The position numbers and the translations under genes were made by a program. Below, piece by piece: positions 19,088 to 29,202 of a DNA stretch of 64,000 nt; position 1 is the first letter of the stretch; every line of letters begins with the position of its first letter. The stretch lies in contig AP018794.1 of the NCBI GenBank assembly GCA_009731425.1, forward strand, positions 124,001 to 188,000. The letters run 5' to 3'. A model generated the notes under the pieces. That model saw only the letters and a list, made by a program, of their open reading frames with translations. It searched no databases and had not been told where the DNA came from. Source of the stretch: Lachnospiraceae bacterium KM106-2 (GTDB lineage Bacteria > Bacillota > Clostridia > Lachnospirales > Lachnospiraceae).

Positions 19088-22000
19088 GTGAAAGGGTATC
19101 ATTCGAGTAAGAGTCAGCGCATTTTTGCACTCATTATGAGTGTTATTATGTTGATCGTATGCTCAGGATTTCAAGATGTTGTTTTTGCTGGAAGTAAGGA
19201 AAATGAAGTGTTTAAGAAGGCAGAGGATCAACCAGTTTATGATGTAGAAGCAATTTATTCTCAAGACAAGGATCTATCAATTGAGATTCCTTATGCATCT
19301 GGGAGAGAGAAGAAATTAAAAGGTAAAATAGTTACTGTGGATTTAATCTATAATGATAAGAAAGATCAGTACATAAAGGTTGCTGGAGAGAAGCTTCCCA
19401 ATCATTTAGAGGAGTATATATCAAAATCAGAAAAGTTTGGAAGCAAGATTCAAGCAGGTGTGTATAAGATTACATTATCCTATCAGGATAGCGGGGATTC
19501 TACTCCATCGGATGCATCGCAAGGTGATGTTGTGAAGGATGAATTTAAGATTAAAGTCTGGAAGCCATTTGGATTTAATGATAATCAATATAGTTACCAT
19601 GATGACGATCTCTTTGAACCGGACATCAAAGATGTTCCGGATAATGCAGAGGTTAGCTACAGTCTTGAATTCCCTGGCAACAAGGAAACAGCTACAAAGG
19701 GAGAAAAGTTACCATTTACCGGGAAACAGTATCAGTATACTCTACGGGAGATCGTAACGTTGGGTCAAAGTGTAGAGGAGTATACTTGCAAAGTACAAAG
19801 ATATGAGAAGAAAACAGATTCAATGATTTTATCTAAAAGCGATAAGCAAAATTATCATATTGAGCTACCATATGATAAAAACCAGTCAGTTAGCATTCCC
19901 TATAAGCCTGAAGTATTTTCTTTGTTAAAGGGGAAAAAGGTAACCTATCAAATTAACTATAAAGGGCTAAGTGAAGCTAAAACTTGGAATAAAACCTATG
20001 TTCATGAGAGTTCAGAAGGGAATCTGCCCAGTACATTAAATGAAATTTTAGAGAAAGGTTCCGTTGATCAAAAGATTGAACCAGGAAGTTATAGTATTTC
20101 TATTGAAAGTGAATCGGTGGACAATGAGAGTGATGCTGCGACCGTGACATATAAAGATATCTGCAAGATAAGAGTCTATGATTTCTGTTTTCAGAAACCT
20201 CTCTATGGATACTATATTGGAAGCACTATGGACGATAATGCTATTGTAGATGGACCGGCTAATATTAGTTATTCATTAGGGGTTAAAGATAAAGAGGGGA
20301 ATATAAAAGAAAGAAAAGAAGTTCAGTTATCACAGGAGTTACCGGTAGATGCTTATGAACCAGGAGAGTATCAGCTGACTGCAACTGGAAAGTTCTATAA
20401 TTGTATGTCAGATCAGACAGATGGAATATCTTATGATACAGATTGTACCGTCGTATCAAGTATGCCAGAGTGCGATAAAAATGTAGTCCTTGTAAATGAA
20501 GATAAAGTAGGACAGGGGTTGAAGGATTGGTACAATGAAACGATTACCATCAGTGGTCCTAAGGGGTATATGATAAATGATGATCTAAGAACCTGGTTCG
20601 GTATCCGATATTTTGAACCAACCTCTTACGTACAAAAGATCAAAGTTGAAAAGGGGAAGTATGATAAAGATATTGCATTTAATAATTTCTTAAAAGGGGA
20701 ATACTTTAGAAAACACGTATCATTTGGTATTGATAAGACATTTCCTGGATTAGAAGTATTCACAGATTTAAAACATGAGAATGGCACGAAAATCTACATT
20801 AGTAAACATATGCCACGATTTTATATAAAGGCTTCTGATGCTGAGAGTGGAGTTGCAAAGGTATCTTATGATATTGATGATAAGATAGTAAATATTACAG
20901 ATCCGGAGCAGCTAAAGAATGATATTACGGTTGATGTCAATAAGTGTGAAGAGGGTAAAGATTATCAGTACATTTTAAAGGCCAGAGATATTGCAGGAAA
21001 TAATCTAAGCTTTAGAGAAGAGGTTGTGGTTGATAATACGGAACCTGATCCACCTAAAGTTACTGTATATCAGGTAAAGGGAAATACTGCTAGAGAGATT
21101 AAGAAAGAGGATTTAAAGAAGTTCCATGATGGAAAAATTATTGTAAGGATTACCGAAGGAGAGGCGACCTCATCGGGTGTCTATAAAATGGAGTGGAGAA
21201 AAGTCAATGGAGATAGTAAGAGCAAATGGCTTGAATTTGAGCAGAGTTGGAGTGAAGTTGCTAATGGTTATACGGTGAAGAATGCGGATGGATCAACTCC
21301 GAAGAACTCAGGCTATGGTCTAGTATTTGATGAAGATACTAATACTGTTTTGAATTTCCGAACAGAATCCAATTCAGGAATGTATACAAAAGAAGAGGAT
21401 TATAATAAGAGCCCAATTTTACTGCAAGTAAGTAAACCTGCCCTTGCAAAGACAGAGATCTCAGGAGCAACAGTAAATGATGCAGGCTGGTATCGTAATG
21501 CATTATCGATCGATGTATCCCAGCCAAGTTATGAAATGTATGCAAAATCATGCGCACCGATCACTACAGAGATCGGGGTTTCACGAAATGGAAAAGTATA
21601 TCCATTAGAAAAGAAAAAGGATAAGTTAACGATTTTAAGAAAAGATGAGAATGTAAATGGAGTCTGTGAAAGCATTCCAATTACAGAAGATGGTATCTAT
21701 GAAGTTAATACGAAAACATATAATGATTTTGATTCTGTAAAAGACATGCAAGAATTTAAGTTAGATCAGAAGAAACCTCAAGAAGTGAGCATCGATTATA
21801 AGAGCCTCAACGGTTCAACGTTTTATCGAGAGGACACTGTAGACGGTAAGAAGTGTTATCTATTTAAGGATGCCATTCAGCTTAAATTAAAGTGTTTGGA
21901 AGATGCGAATGAATTTGCTAGCCCGATTGCAAAGTATTCTATAAATAGAGTGAGCGAGAATGGTGAAGAAAGTGGTTGGGAAGAGGTAACTAATTCGGAT

Positions 22001-25000
22001 CATATCATTACAGTACCTGATAATTTCTATGGATATATCTATGGAAAGGTTACTGATCTGGCTGGAAACGAGACAGAGATCGGTCACAAGACTTTAATTT
22101 ATACAAGCAGCAATATCCCTAAAGCTCCAGTAATTTCTATGGGCAGCTATAAAGAAAATAAATGGACCAATGAGGATGTAACCATCCAAGTAATGAATCA
22201 AGATCCTAATGCAGCAGATTATGAGTATACAACGAATGAAAAGGACGAGAAGTCTTGGAAGAAGATTTCCGAAGGGAATGGAAAAGCAGTTAAACTTTCA
22301 AAAGACTTTAATGGTGATATCTCAATTCGAGGCATTTCCTTAACTGGAATTCGGGGAGATGCTACAACAAAAGGAATTAAGATTCAGAAAACGAAGCCTG
22401 AAAATGCGAAGGTGGAAATCTCTCCGGAACAACCAACTGGCAAGAATGAATGGTATCGAAAAGAGAATCCTACGATTTCAATTACAAAGGCAAAGCATAA
22501 ATCAGATCAGTCTAAGATTACAACGTACTATAAGTTCTGGAATGAAACAGAGGATGAGAAAGAGTCTACTACAAAGGTAATGGAGTATGGCGAAAATGGG
22601 AATGTAGTAAATCCAAAGATCACGAAAGATGGTATTTATCATCTGAAAGTCTGGACGAAGGATGAAGCAGGAAATCAAAGTGCAGATACGTATCATAAGA
22701 TTGTTAAGGTGGATACAACAAAACCAGATGCAAAGATTAAGATCGGTTCTGATGTGTGGGATGATACACTAAATAAAATCACATTTGGTATCTATAAAAA
22801 GAGCAAGGCTCAAGTATTGATCACGACGGATTCTAAGATTAGTGGAACAGCACAAATTCAGTATCAGGTAGTATCAAGCGAGAGCCAGTTTGATTCCTCC
22901 AAGGGATGGAAGAATTATCAGGCCTTCCATCTGCCGGTTAATACGAAAGCTATTGTATATGCAAAAGTGACTGATAAAGCAGGTAATACGACGATCATCA
23001 ATTCTAATGGTCTTGTCCTAGACGATAAGAAACCAGTGGGAGAGGATAGCCCAAAGATCAATCTTGAAGTGGTAAACAAGAATGATGAGGGATTCTGTAA
23101 TAAAGATGCCAAGTTACATCTAGCAGTTGTCGATCCTGACTATACTCTTGATAAAAAGTCAAAGAGTGGTGTCCATTCAGGTTTGAAAAAGGTTACTTAT
23201 AAGATTCTTAAGAATGGAAAGAGTATTTATGAAAAGGATCTTTTAGATTTTAAGAAAGAGAAGCCTTCTTATCATGATCTCATTGCAAGTCTTGATAAGA
23301 CAATTAAAGTAAGTGCGGCTGATTTTGAGTCTAATGCATTAACTGTCGTAGTCGAGGCAACGGATAATGCAGGAAATCACTCTAGTAGTAAAATACCGGT
23401 TAAGATTGATGTAACGAAACCAGACATTAAGGTATCTTATGATAACAATACTGCTAAGAATGAGAAATACTACAACAAAACGAGGACAGCGACGATTACG
23501 ATCAAGGAGAAGAATTTCGATAAGAGTCAAGTTGTCGTTAAAGTGAAGAAAAATAAGAGCGAGAGTAAGCGGACATTACGTTGGAGTCAATCAGGAGATA
23601 ATCATATTGCTCACATCCCATTTTCGGATGATGGTGATTATAGTTTCTCCATTCAGTGTGAAGATAAGGCTGGATTAAAGGATGGCTTCACAGAAAAGAA
23701 AGAGTTTACAATTGATAAGACAAAACCGACACTTGGAGTTACTTACGATAATAATGATGCAGCAAATCAGAAATACTATAAGGCAGGACGTACGGCTACA
23801 ATTGCAGTTAAGGAACATAATTTCGATAGTAAAGTAAAGGTGAAAATAACAGCAAGTGATAATGGGAAGAAGATTAGCGTACCAAGCATCAGTGGATTTA
23901 GTAGTGCAGAGGATTCCCATAAAGCAACCATTCACTTTTCTAAAGATGGTACTTACAAAGTGGAAGTCAGCTACATAGATCAAGCAGGAAATGAGTCAGA
24001 TAAAGCAATCAAACAAGATTTTGTTATCGATCAGACAGCGCCAAAGGTTGAAATTCTTGGAATTAAGAATAAATCTGCCAATAAAGGAAAGGTAGAGCCA
24101 TATGTTACGTTATCAGATGAGAACTACTCTGCAAATCAAGTAAAGGTAACATTAGTAGGTGCAAATCGAGGAACCGTAACAAACAATGGAACAATGCTAA
24201 ATGATAAGGGAAGTCATACTTATGAGTTTAAAGAATTTCCTAAGAAGGAAGTGTATGATGATTACTATACCTTAGTTGCTGCTATGACAGATAAAGCAGG
24301 AAACCAGACGAAAAAGAAGATTACATTTACAGTGAACCGATATGGATCAGTCTACAATGTGGATGATTCTGTTAAGAAAATTCAAGATCAGTATTTAGTA
24401 GCCGGAGATGATATTACGCTGACAGAGACGAATGTGGATTATCTGACGGATTACTTTATTAAGTGTAGTCGTGATGGTGACATCTATACATTAAAAGAAG
24501 GAAAGGATTATTCGGTTACAAAGGCTGGAAAAGAAAATGAGTGGAAACAATATAAGTTTGTCGTATTTAAAAAGAACTTTGAAAAAGAAGGATACTATTC
24601 GTTGACTTTCTACTCAAAAGATAAAGCGTTAAATGCATCTGATAATAAGATTAAGAATAAGTCGATCTCGTTTGCAATTGATAAGTCAGCACCAACGTGT
24701 GCCGTAAGTGGAGTACAGGCAGGCAAAACTTACAACTCCAATAAGGTAAACGTAAGACTTTCAGTAACGGATAACTTAAAATTAAATCAAGTTAAAGTAA
24801 CGGTAGATGGAAAAGAGGCTGGTAAATGGAGTGCGAAAGAAGTTGAAAAGGCACAAGGTAATTTATCTTTTGCGATGCCAAGTTCTGATAAGAGACAGAA
24901 TATCGTTATCACTTATACCGATGCTGCTGGAAATACTTCCTCTACACAAGTAAAGGATATTTTGATCACAACCAATTTCTTAATTCGTTTTTGTGAAAAT

Positions 25001-25090
25001 AAACCACTATTTTATGGAACGATTGCAGGTATCCTTGCATGCTTGATTGGATTGATCGGATTTGTTTTACTAAAGAAAAAAGAAAATTAA
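19088..25090 (+). CDS. Giant Ig-like repeat surface protein, C-terminal membrane anchor
   Basis: A 2000-residue exported protein starting with GTG at 19088 behind GGGAGGAATAT. The signal sequence covers about residues 12-34. The body consists of many bacterial Ig-like units with recurring endings such as VTDKAGN, DEAGNQS, DQAGNES and DNAGNHS and linkers such as DKTKP. Two adjacent repeats carry SYDNNTAKNEKYYNKTRTA and TYDNNDAANQKYYKAGRTA. A single helix near 1970-1993 followed by KKKEN anchors it in the membrane; there is no LPxTG. It is likely a long adhesin or structural partner of the pilus/LRR protein. It is paralogous to the 1855-residue protein at 39239, including the TTN-RF segment before the anchor. 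Confidence 0.85.
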   Translation: MKGYHSSKSQRIFALIMSVIMLIVCSGFQDVVFAGSKENEVFKKAEDQPVYDVEAIYSQDKDLSIEIPYASGREKKLKGKIVTVDLIYNDKKDQYIKVAGEKLPNHLEEYISKSEKFGSKIQAGVYKITLSYQDSGDSTPSDASQGDVVKDEFKIKVWKPFGFNDNQYSYHDDDLFEPDIKDVPDNAEVSYSLEFPGNKETATKGEKLPFTGKQYQYTLREIVTLGQSVEEYTCKVQRYEKKTDSMILSKSDKQNYHIELPYDKNQSVSIPYKPEVFSLLKGKKVTYQINYKGLSEAKTWNKTYVHESSEGNLPSTLNEILEKGSVDQKIEPGSYSISIESESVDNESDAATVTYKDICKIRVYDFCFQKPLYGYYIGSTMDDNAIVDGPANISYSLGVKDKEGNIKERKEVQLSQELPVDAYEPGEYQLTATGKFYNCMSDQTDGISYDTDCTVVSSMPECDKNVVLVNEDKVGQGLKDWYNETITISGPKGYMINDDLRTWFGIRYFEPTSYVQKIKVEKGKYDKDIAFNNFLKGEYFRKHVSFGIDKTFPGLEVFTDLKHENGTKIYISKHMPRFYIKASDAESGVAKVSYDIDDKIVNITDPEQLKNDITVDVNKCEEGKDYQYILKARDIAGNNLSFREEVVVDNTEPDPPKVTVYQVKGNTAREIKKEDLKKFHDGKIIVRITEGEATSSGVYKMEWRKVNGDSKSKWLEFEQSWSEVANGYTVKNADGSTPKNSGYGLVFDEDTNTVLNFRTESNSGMYTKEEDYNKSPILLQVSKPALAKTEISGATVNDAGWYRNALSIDVSQPSYEMYAKSCAPITTEIGVSRNGKVYPLEKKKDKLTILRKDENVNGVCESIPITEDGIYEVNTKTYNDFDSVKDMQEFKLDQKKPQEVSIDYKSLNGSTFYREDTVDGKKCYLFKDAIQLKLKCLEDANEFASPIAKYSINRVSENGEESGWEEVTNSDHIITVPDNFYGYIYGKVTDLAGNETEIGHKTLIYTSSNIPKAPVISMGSYKENKWTNEDVTIQVMNQDPNAADYEYTTNEKDEKSWKKISEGNGKAVKLSKDFNGDISIRGISLTGIRGDATTKGIKIQKTKPENAKVEISPEQPTGKNEWYRKENPTISITKAKHKSDQSKITTYYKFWNETEDEKESTTKVMEYGENGNVVNPKITKDGIYHLKVWTKDEAGNQSADTYHKIVKVDTTKPDAKIKIGSDVWDDTLNKITFGIYKKSKAQVLITTDSKISGTAQIQYQVVSSESQFDSSKGWKNYQAFHLPVNTKAIVYAKVTDKAGNTTIINSNGLVLDDKKPVGEDSPKINLEVVNKNDEGFCNKDAKLHLAVVDPDYTLDKKSKSGVHSGLKKVTYKILKNGKSIYEKDLLDFKKEKPSYHDLIASLDKTIKVSAADFESNALTVVVEATDNAGNHSSSKIPVKIDVTKPDIKVSYDNNTAKNEKYYNKTRTATITIKEKNFDKSQVVVKVKKNKSESKRTLRWSQSGDNHIAHIPFSDDGDYSFSIQCEDKAGLKDGFTEKKEFTIDKTKPTLGVTYDNNDAANQKYYKAGRTATIAVKEHNFDSKVKVKITASDNGKKISVPSISGFSSAEDSHKATIHFSKDGTYKVEVSYIDQAGNESDKAIKQDFVIDQTAPKVEILGIKNKSANKGKVEPYVTLSDENYSANQVKVTLVGANRGTVTNNGTMLNDKGSHTYEFKEFPKKEVYDDYYTLVAAMTDKAGNQTKKKITFTVNRYGSVYNVDDSVKKIQDQYLVAGDDITLTETNVDYLTDYFIKCSRDGDIYTLKEGKDYSVTKAGKENEWKQYKFVVFKKNFEKEGYYSLTFYSKDKALNASDNKIKNKSISFAIDKSAPTCAVSGVQAGKTYNSNKVNVRLSVTDNLKLNQVKVTVDGKEAGKWSAKEVEKAQGNLSFAMPSSDKRQNIVITYTDAAGNTSSTQVKDILITTNFLIRFCENKPLFYGTIAGILACLIGLIGFVLLKKKEN

Positions 25091-25156
25091 TATGGAAAAT
25101 TATGAGAAAAGAGATTAAAATAAGGTAGAGGTAGATAAAAATAAGGAGGATTTATT

Positions 25157-26170
25157 TTGAAGAAACTAAATATTTTAGGAAAACTAATGAGAAACCTGTT
25201 ACTAGTCGGTGTCTTATCCCTGATGTTTTGTGTTGTAGCATCTGCAGATGAGAATACCCCTGTTGCCTGTAATGTATTAGCACCTACACAAAATGTTCAA
25301 GATCTGATCAATAGTGGGGTAGCACCTAGCAGTACGACAGCGCTGACTCAATATGGACAAAACAGTCAAACGTTTTCGTTTACGGTAGATCAAGAGGGAT
25401 GGATCTATGCAGCAGGAACCGATGATCAGAATGGATATACGAAATGCATCTTATATTCAGATCCAGCATGTGGAAATGAGATTGCATCTGCACTGGCTAA
25501 GCCGGGTGAAGTTGCAAAGGCATATGTAAAAGCAGGTACCTATTATTATCGTATTAATCGTACATATGGATATAGTGATTATGCATATAATACCAACACT
25601 TATATAGCATTTCGACCAACAGCATCAGTTATTAGTACAAGCGTAACATATAGTAAAGATAAGACAAAAGCAACGATCCGAGTAAATCTAGATGGCAATT
25701 ATAAAGCATCAGTAGGCAGCCAGTACTATCTTCGTGTGGAAGCTCGTAATATAGATGCGTACAATCTAGCAAATTCAGGAGTATGGCATGTAGACACAAA
25801 TAAGAATGTTGTTAAGTCCAATACTTATAAGGCAAGTAAGAATGGTTCTTATAGTATCAGACTTTCACGTCCCGACTCAGATGAATGGTATATTACAAGA
25901 GTAAATGTACGTGGGATCCAAGCAGCGCCTAAGGTTCCAACCGTAAAAGGGATGAAAGCAAAAGCTAAGACGATATCAGGAAAAGCAGCTAAGAAATGTA
26001 AAGTTGTGATTTATGTAAAAGGTAAAAAGTATGTTGTTAATACTGGAAATAAGACAAGCTGGAAGTTAAAACTTAAGACTAAGTTGAAAAAAGGTCAAAA
26101 AGTAAAATTCTATGTAATGAATAAAAATGGTGCAAAGAGTAAGACAATTACCAAAAAAGTGAAAAAGTAA
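25157..26170 (+). CDS. Small secreted protein with basic C-terminal Ig-like domain
   Basis: A 337-residue protein with TTG start behind AAGGAGGA. The signal peptide ends near residue 31 (VASADENT). Residues about 35-150 contain a domain rich in Tyr, Gly and Ser with two cysteines (KCILYSDPACGNE). A middle beta-rich domain lies at about 155-255. The last 80 residues are strongly Lys-rich (KGMKAKAKTISGKAAKKCK) and resemble Big_6/Ig-like wall-associated domains. I do not recognise a function. It lies 66 bp after the giant Ig protein and just before a strong terminator, so it is the last gene of the block. Confidence 0.7.
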   Translation: MKKLNILGKLMRNLLLVGVLSLMFCVVASADENTPVACNVLAPTQNVQDLINSGVAPSSTTALTQYGQNSQTFSFTVDQEGWIYAAGTDDQNGYTKCILYSDPACGNEIASALAKPGEVAKAYVKAGTYYYRINRTYGYSDYAYNTNTYIAFRPTASVISTSVTYSKDKTKATIRVNLDGNYKASVGSQYYLRVEARNIDAYNLANSGVWHVDTNKNVVKSNTYKASKNGSYSIRLSRPDSDEWYITRVNVRGIQAAPKVPTVKGMKAKAKTISGKAAKKCKVVIYVKGKKYVVNTGNKTSWKLKLKTKLKKGQKVKFYVMNKNGAKSKTITKKVKK

Positions 26171-26179
26171 TGTAAATGT

Positions 26180-26214
26180 AACAGGTCCTTCTGATGAGGA
26201 CCTGTTCTTTTTTT
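26180..26214 (+). terminator. Rho-independent terminator ending the pilus/signalling block
   Basis: A perfect 10-bp stem, AACAGGTCCT paired with AGGACCTGTT, with a 7-base loop, is followed by seven T. It is the first clear full terminator after the hairpin at 3754. Confidence 0.92.
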
Positions 26215-26227
26215 GCATTGTATCTGC

Positions 26228-26256
26228 TTGCGAATTGTAAAAAAGTGTTTTATACT
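26228..26256 (+). promoter_or_regulatory. Sigma-A-type promoter of the AraC regulator gene
   Basis: TTGCGA, a 17-bp spacer and TATACT lie just after the terminator. A Fur-like box overlaps the expected transcription start. Confidence 0.65.
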
Positions 26257-26263
26257 ATAATAT

Positions 26264-26282
26264 GGAAATGAAAACCATTATC
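26264..26282 (+). promoter_or_regulatory. Putative Fur box
   Basis: By hand alignment the 19 bases match the classic Fur consensus at 15 positions and contain the half-site CATTATC. The site sits 8-26 bp downstream of the -10 element, where a repressor would block transcription. This suggests iron control of the AraC regulator and, through it, of the ABC genes. Confidence 0.6.
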
Positions 26283-26315
26283 AATTCAAATAAGTGGGGA
26301 GGGCGATCTATATAG

Positions 26316-27266
26316 ATGAAAGCAACACAACTTGAAAAATGTTTTTATGGTAGCAACGTGAGAATTATCGAACGTAGTAAGGAGTGTGATATCTATAAGA
26401 GAGAGAATGAGGATGGTAATTATTTATTGACCAGTTATCATGTGATGGATGGAATTGATTTAGTTTATAATGAAGTACATATGGAACAAATTTCGCTTGA
26501 TTTAGAACCACCCAAAGGATATTTTGAAATCAATCACTGTAACGAAGGGCGAATGGAATGCCCTTATAAAAATGGAGATTTTCTATATTTCGCAAAGAAT
26601 GATCTAGCAATTAATTGGAAAGATGGAAAATGTATGGAATCAACCTTTCCGGTAGGACATTTTCATGGTGTTTCAATCTGCATCGAAGTAAAGAAAGCAC
26701 AGCATGAGATTGATGAGTTTTTTGGAGAAGGAACCATGGACTTGGAAGCTTTTTGTAATCGGTTTTGTTCCGAGAGTTCGTTTTGGGTGATGCGATCAAA
26801 TGAGATGATCGAGCATCTTTTCGCAGAATTATATCGGATACCGGATGGAATTCGATTACATTATTACAAAATAAAGGTGTTAGAAATATTATTGTATCTT
26901 TCTTCCTTTGAGGAACCACCTCAAGAGCAGAGAGAATATTATTCTAGAGAACAGGTTCAAAAGATTAAGAAAATCAAGGCATTTATCGTAGAGGACTTAG
27001 AACAGAGTTATACCTTAGAACAGTTGGCGGATATTCATGGGATGGCATTAACTAGTATGAAGCGATGTTTTAAGGGGGTATATGGAACAACGATCCATAG
27101 TTATGTTACGGAACAGCGAATGCAAAAGGCAGCTAAATTATTGCGTAGCACAGATTACAATATTCTTGAGATAGCCAATGCGGTTGGGTATGAAAATGGA
27201 AGCAAGTTTGCGGCAGCCTTTCGACGTAGTTATGGAGTGAGTCCGAAAGCATATCGTCTTTTATGA
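26316..27266 (+). CDS. AraC-family regulator, PchR/YbtA-like
   Basis: A 316-residue regulator. The C-terminal two-helix-turn-helix domain (about residues 215-316) is clear: TLEQLADIHGMALTSMKRCF and NILEIANAVGYENGSKFAAA, ending FRRSYGVSPKAYR. The N-terminal part lacks obvious cupin motifs and resembles PchR/YbtA-type activators of siderophore genes. The Fur-like box upstream and two ABC half-transporters downstream fit an iron or siderophore role. GGGGAGGG lies about 13 bases before the ATG, a rather long spacing; no better in-frame start was seen. Confidence 0.82.
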   Translation: MKATQLEKCFYGSNVRIIERSKECDIYKRENEDGNYLLTSYHVMDGIDLVYNEVHMEQISLDLEPPKGYFEINHCNEGRMECPYKNGDFLYFAKNDLAINWKDGKCMESTFPVGHFHGVSICIEVKKAQHEIDEFFGEGTMDLEAFCNRFCSESSFWVMRSNEMIEHLFAELYRIPDGIRLHYYKIKVLEILLYLSSFEEPPQEQREYYSREQVQKIKKIKAFIVEDLEQSYTLEQLADIHGMALTSMKRCFKGVYGTTIHSYVTEQRMQKAAKLLRSTDYNILEIANAVGYENGSKFAAAFRRSYGVSPKAYRLL

Positions 27267-27339
27267 TCTTTTTGTCTAAATGGATTCAAACGAACAAAAT
27301 GGAGCTGAAAAAGAGCAAGAAGTTAGCGTAAAGTATAGG

Positions 27340-27364
27340 AGTACCGAAGAGGTACTTTTTATTT
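27340..27364 (+). terminator. Terminator after the AraC gene
   Basis: Stem AGTACC/GGTACT with a GAAGA loop runs directly into TTTTTATTT. Confidence 0.7.
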
Positions 27365-27408
27365 GACTATATGTTAGATATTACTAACTATAGAAAGAGT
27401 TAACTAAC
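27363..27408 (+). promoter_or_regulatory. Promoter with repeated CTAAC sites ahead of the ABC genes
   Basis: TTGACT at 27363-27368 has only a weak -10 (TAACTA at 27385). A dyad GTTAG-N6-CTAAC fills 27373-27388, and a second CTAAC lies exactly 20 bp downstream at 27404-27408. A weak -10 with half-sites about two helical turns apart suits an AraC-type activator. The factor is inferred from the adjacent gene. Confidence 0.45.
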
Positions 27409-27426
27409 ATTTTGGAGGTGTTCTAA

Positions 27427-29202
27427 TTGAAAGAAAGCAAAGAGAGAGGGCTAATGGATCATGCAGGCAACTACCGCTATATTACCTATTTAGGTTGTTT
27501 CTTATCTGGTATTAGTGCTGTTGTCCTACTATTACCCTTTATCAGTATCTACCAGATGGCAGATGAAGTACTAAAGGCGATGCCACATGTGGAGAATGCA
27601 AAAAATTTAACTCATTATGGATGGATGGCAGTTGTTTATTCGGTATTAGGAATTATTATATATTTTCTGGCACTTATCTGTACTCATATTGCAGCATTTA
27701 AGACGGCAGCTAATATGAGAAAAGAAGCGATACATCACATGGTGCAGCTCCCATTAGGCTATTTTAGTGAGAATGGAAGTGGCAAGATCCGTAGAGTAAT
27801 TAATGAGAGTTCTGGTCAGACAGAGACTTATCTAGCGCATATTATGCCAGATGTGGTTGGCGGATATGTAACACCGATAGCTATGGTAGTCATGCTGATG
27901 GTCTTTGATTGGAGACTTGGTCTTCTAAGTTTGGTACCAATTGCAATCAGTGCTTATTTTTGCAATAAAATGATGGGAAGCGGCTTAGCCGATGCTATGA
28001 AAGAGTATCAGAACGCATTGGAGAATATGAATAATGAGGCTGTCGAGTATGTAAGAGGAATTCCTGTTGTTAAGACTTTTGGCCAAACGGTTCATTCCTT
28101 TGAGAGTTTTCATGATGCAATTGTGCGATATAAAAAATGGGCAGTAAACTATACGATACGGTTAAGAGTTCCTATGTGTGGTTTCACAGTCAGTATTAAT
28201 TCAGTATTTGCTTTACTAGTACCTGCAGCAATATTGTTTGTAGCATCTGCAACAAATCCAAGAAGATTCCTATCTGATTTTATTTTCTATGTTATCTTTA
28301 CTCCAGTTATTACAGTTGTAATGAATAAGCTGATGTTCTCAAGCGAAAATCGGATCATTGCAAAGGATGCAACAAAACGAATTAATGCAATCTTAGATGA
28401 GAAGCCCTTGACGGAAACTAAGAGTAGCAAACAACCAAGAAATTTTGATATTTCATTTCATGATGTAACTTTTCGTTATCCAGAGACGGATCAAGTGGCT
28501 ATTGACAAGGTTTCTTTTCGCGTAAAGCAAGGCATGACAGTGGGATTAGTTGGACCTTCAGGCGGTGGTAAATCAACATTAGTAAGTTTAATTCCAAGAT
28601 TTTATGATGTTGATTCTGGAAGCATTAAAATTGGAGGAGCAGATATTAAAGAAATTTCAAATGAGGATTTAATGAATGATATATCATTTGTATTTCAAAA
28701 TACTAATCTATTTCAAATGTCTCTATTGGATAATATTCGATTCTCGAAACCACAAGCAACCAGAGAGGAAGTATTACAAGCAGCAAAGGCAGCGCAATGT
28801 GAGGAAATCATTAATAAGCTTCCAAATGGACTTGATACTATGGTTGGAGCCGGTGGTATATACTTATCCGGCGGAGAAGCACAGAGAATCGCCTTGGCAA
28901 GAGCAATTCTAAAAAACGCACCAATCGTAATTTTAGATGAAGCAACCGCGTTTGCGGATCCGGAGAATGAAGCAAAGATTCAAAAGGCATTTGAGACCTT
29001 GACCCGCGGTAAGACAGTTATTATGATTGCGCATCGTCTTTCTACGATCAAAAATGCTGACCAGATCTATGTAGTTCAGAATGGAACCATAGTGGAAGAA
29101 GGAAAGCATGGAGCACTTCTTAAGAAAGATGGTGTCTATGCAGGTATGTGGAAAGAATATGAACAGTCGATTGCTTGGAAAGTAAAGGAGGAGGCGTGCT
29201 AA
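27427..29202 (+). CDS. ABC half-transporter (permease + ATPase), siderophore-type, first subunit
   Basis: A 591-residue type-IV ABC protein. TTG 27427 follows TGGAGGTG. Six membrane segments occupy about residues 20-300. The nucleotide-binding domain has Walker A GPSGGGKST (about 377-385), Q-loop VFQNTNLF, signature LSGGEAQRIALARA (about 480-493), Walker B IVILDEATAFADPE and the H-loop AHRLST. It abuts the second half-transporter, so a heterodimer is likely. The Fur-like box and PchR-like regulator upstream suggest siderophore or metal-chelate transport of the YbtP/YbtQ or IrtA/IrtB kind. Direction of transport cannot be read from the sequence. Confidence 0.85.
   Translation: MKESKERGLMDHAGNYRYITYLGCFLSGISAVVLLLPFISIYQMADEVLKAMPHVENAKNLTHYGWMAVVYSVLGIIIYFLALICTHIAAFKTAANMRKEAIHHMVQLPLGYFSENGSGKIRRVINESSGQTETYLAHIMPDVVGGYVTPIAMVVMLMVFDWRLGLLSLVPIAISAYFCNKMMGSGLADAMKEYQNALENMNNEAVEYVRGIPVVKTFGQTVHSFESFHDAIVRYKKWAVNYTIRLRVPMCGFTVSINSVFALLVPAAILFVASATNPRRFLSDFIFYVIFTPVITVVMNKLMFSSENRIIAKDATKRINAILDEKPLTETKSSKQPRNFDISFHDVTFRYPETDQVAIDKVSFRVKQGMTVGLVGPSGGGKSTLVSLIPRFYDVDSGSIKIGGADIKEISNEDLMNDISFVFQNTNLFQMSLLDNIRFSKPQATREEVLQAAKAAQCEEIINKLPNGLDTMVGAGGIYLSGGEAQRIALARAILKNAPIVILDEATAFADPENEAKIQKAFETLTRGKTVIMIAHRLSTIKNADQIYVVQNGTIVEEGKHGALLKKDGVYAGMWKEYEQSIAWKVKEEAC

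Noticed and set aside
28676..28912. An alternative + frame inside the first ABC gene
   Set aside because: It lies within the intact ATPase domain coding sequence, and there is no sign of a frameshift there.
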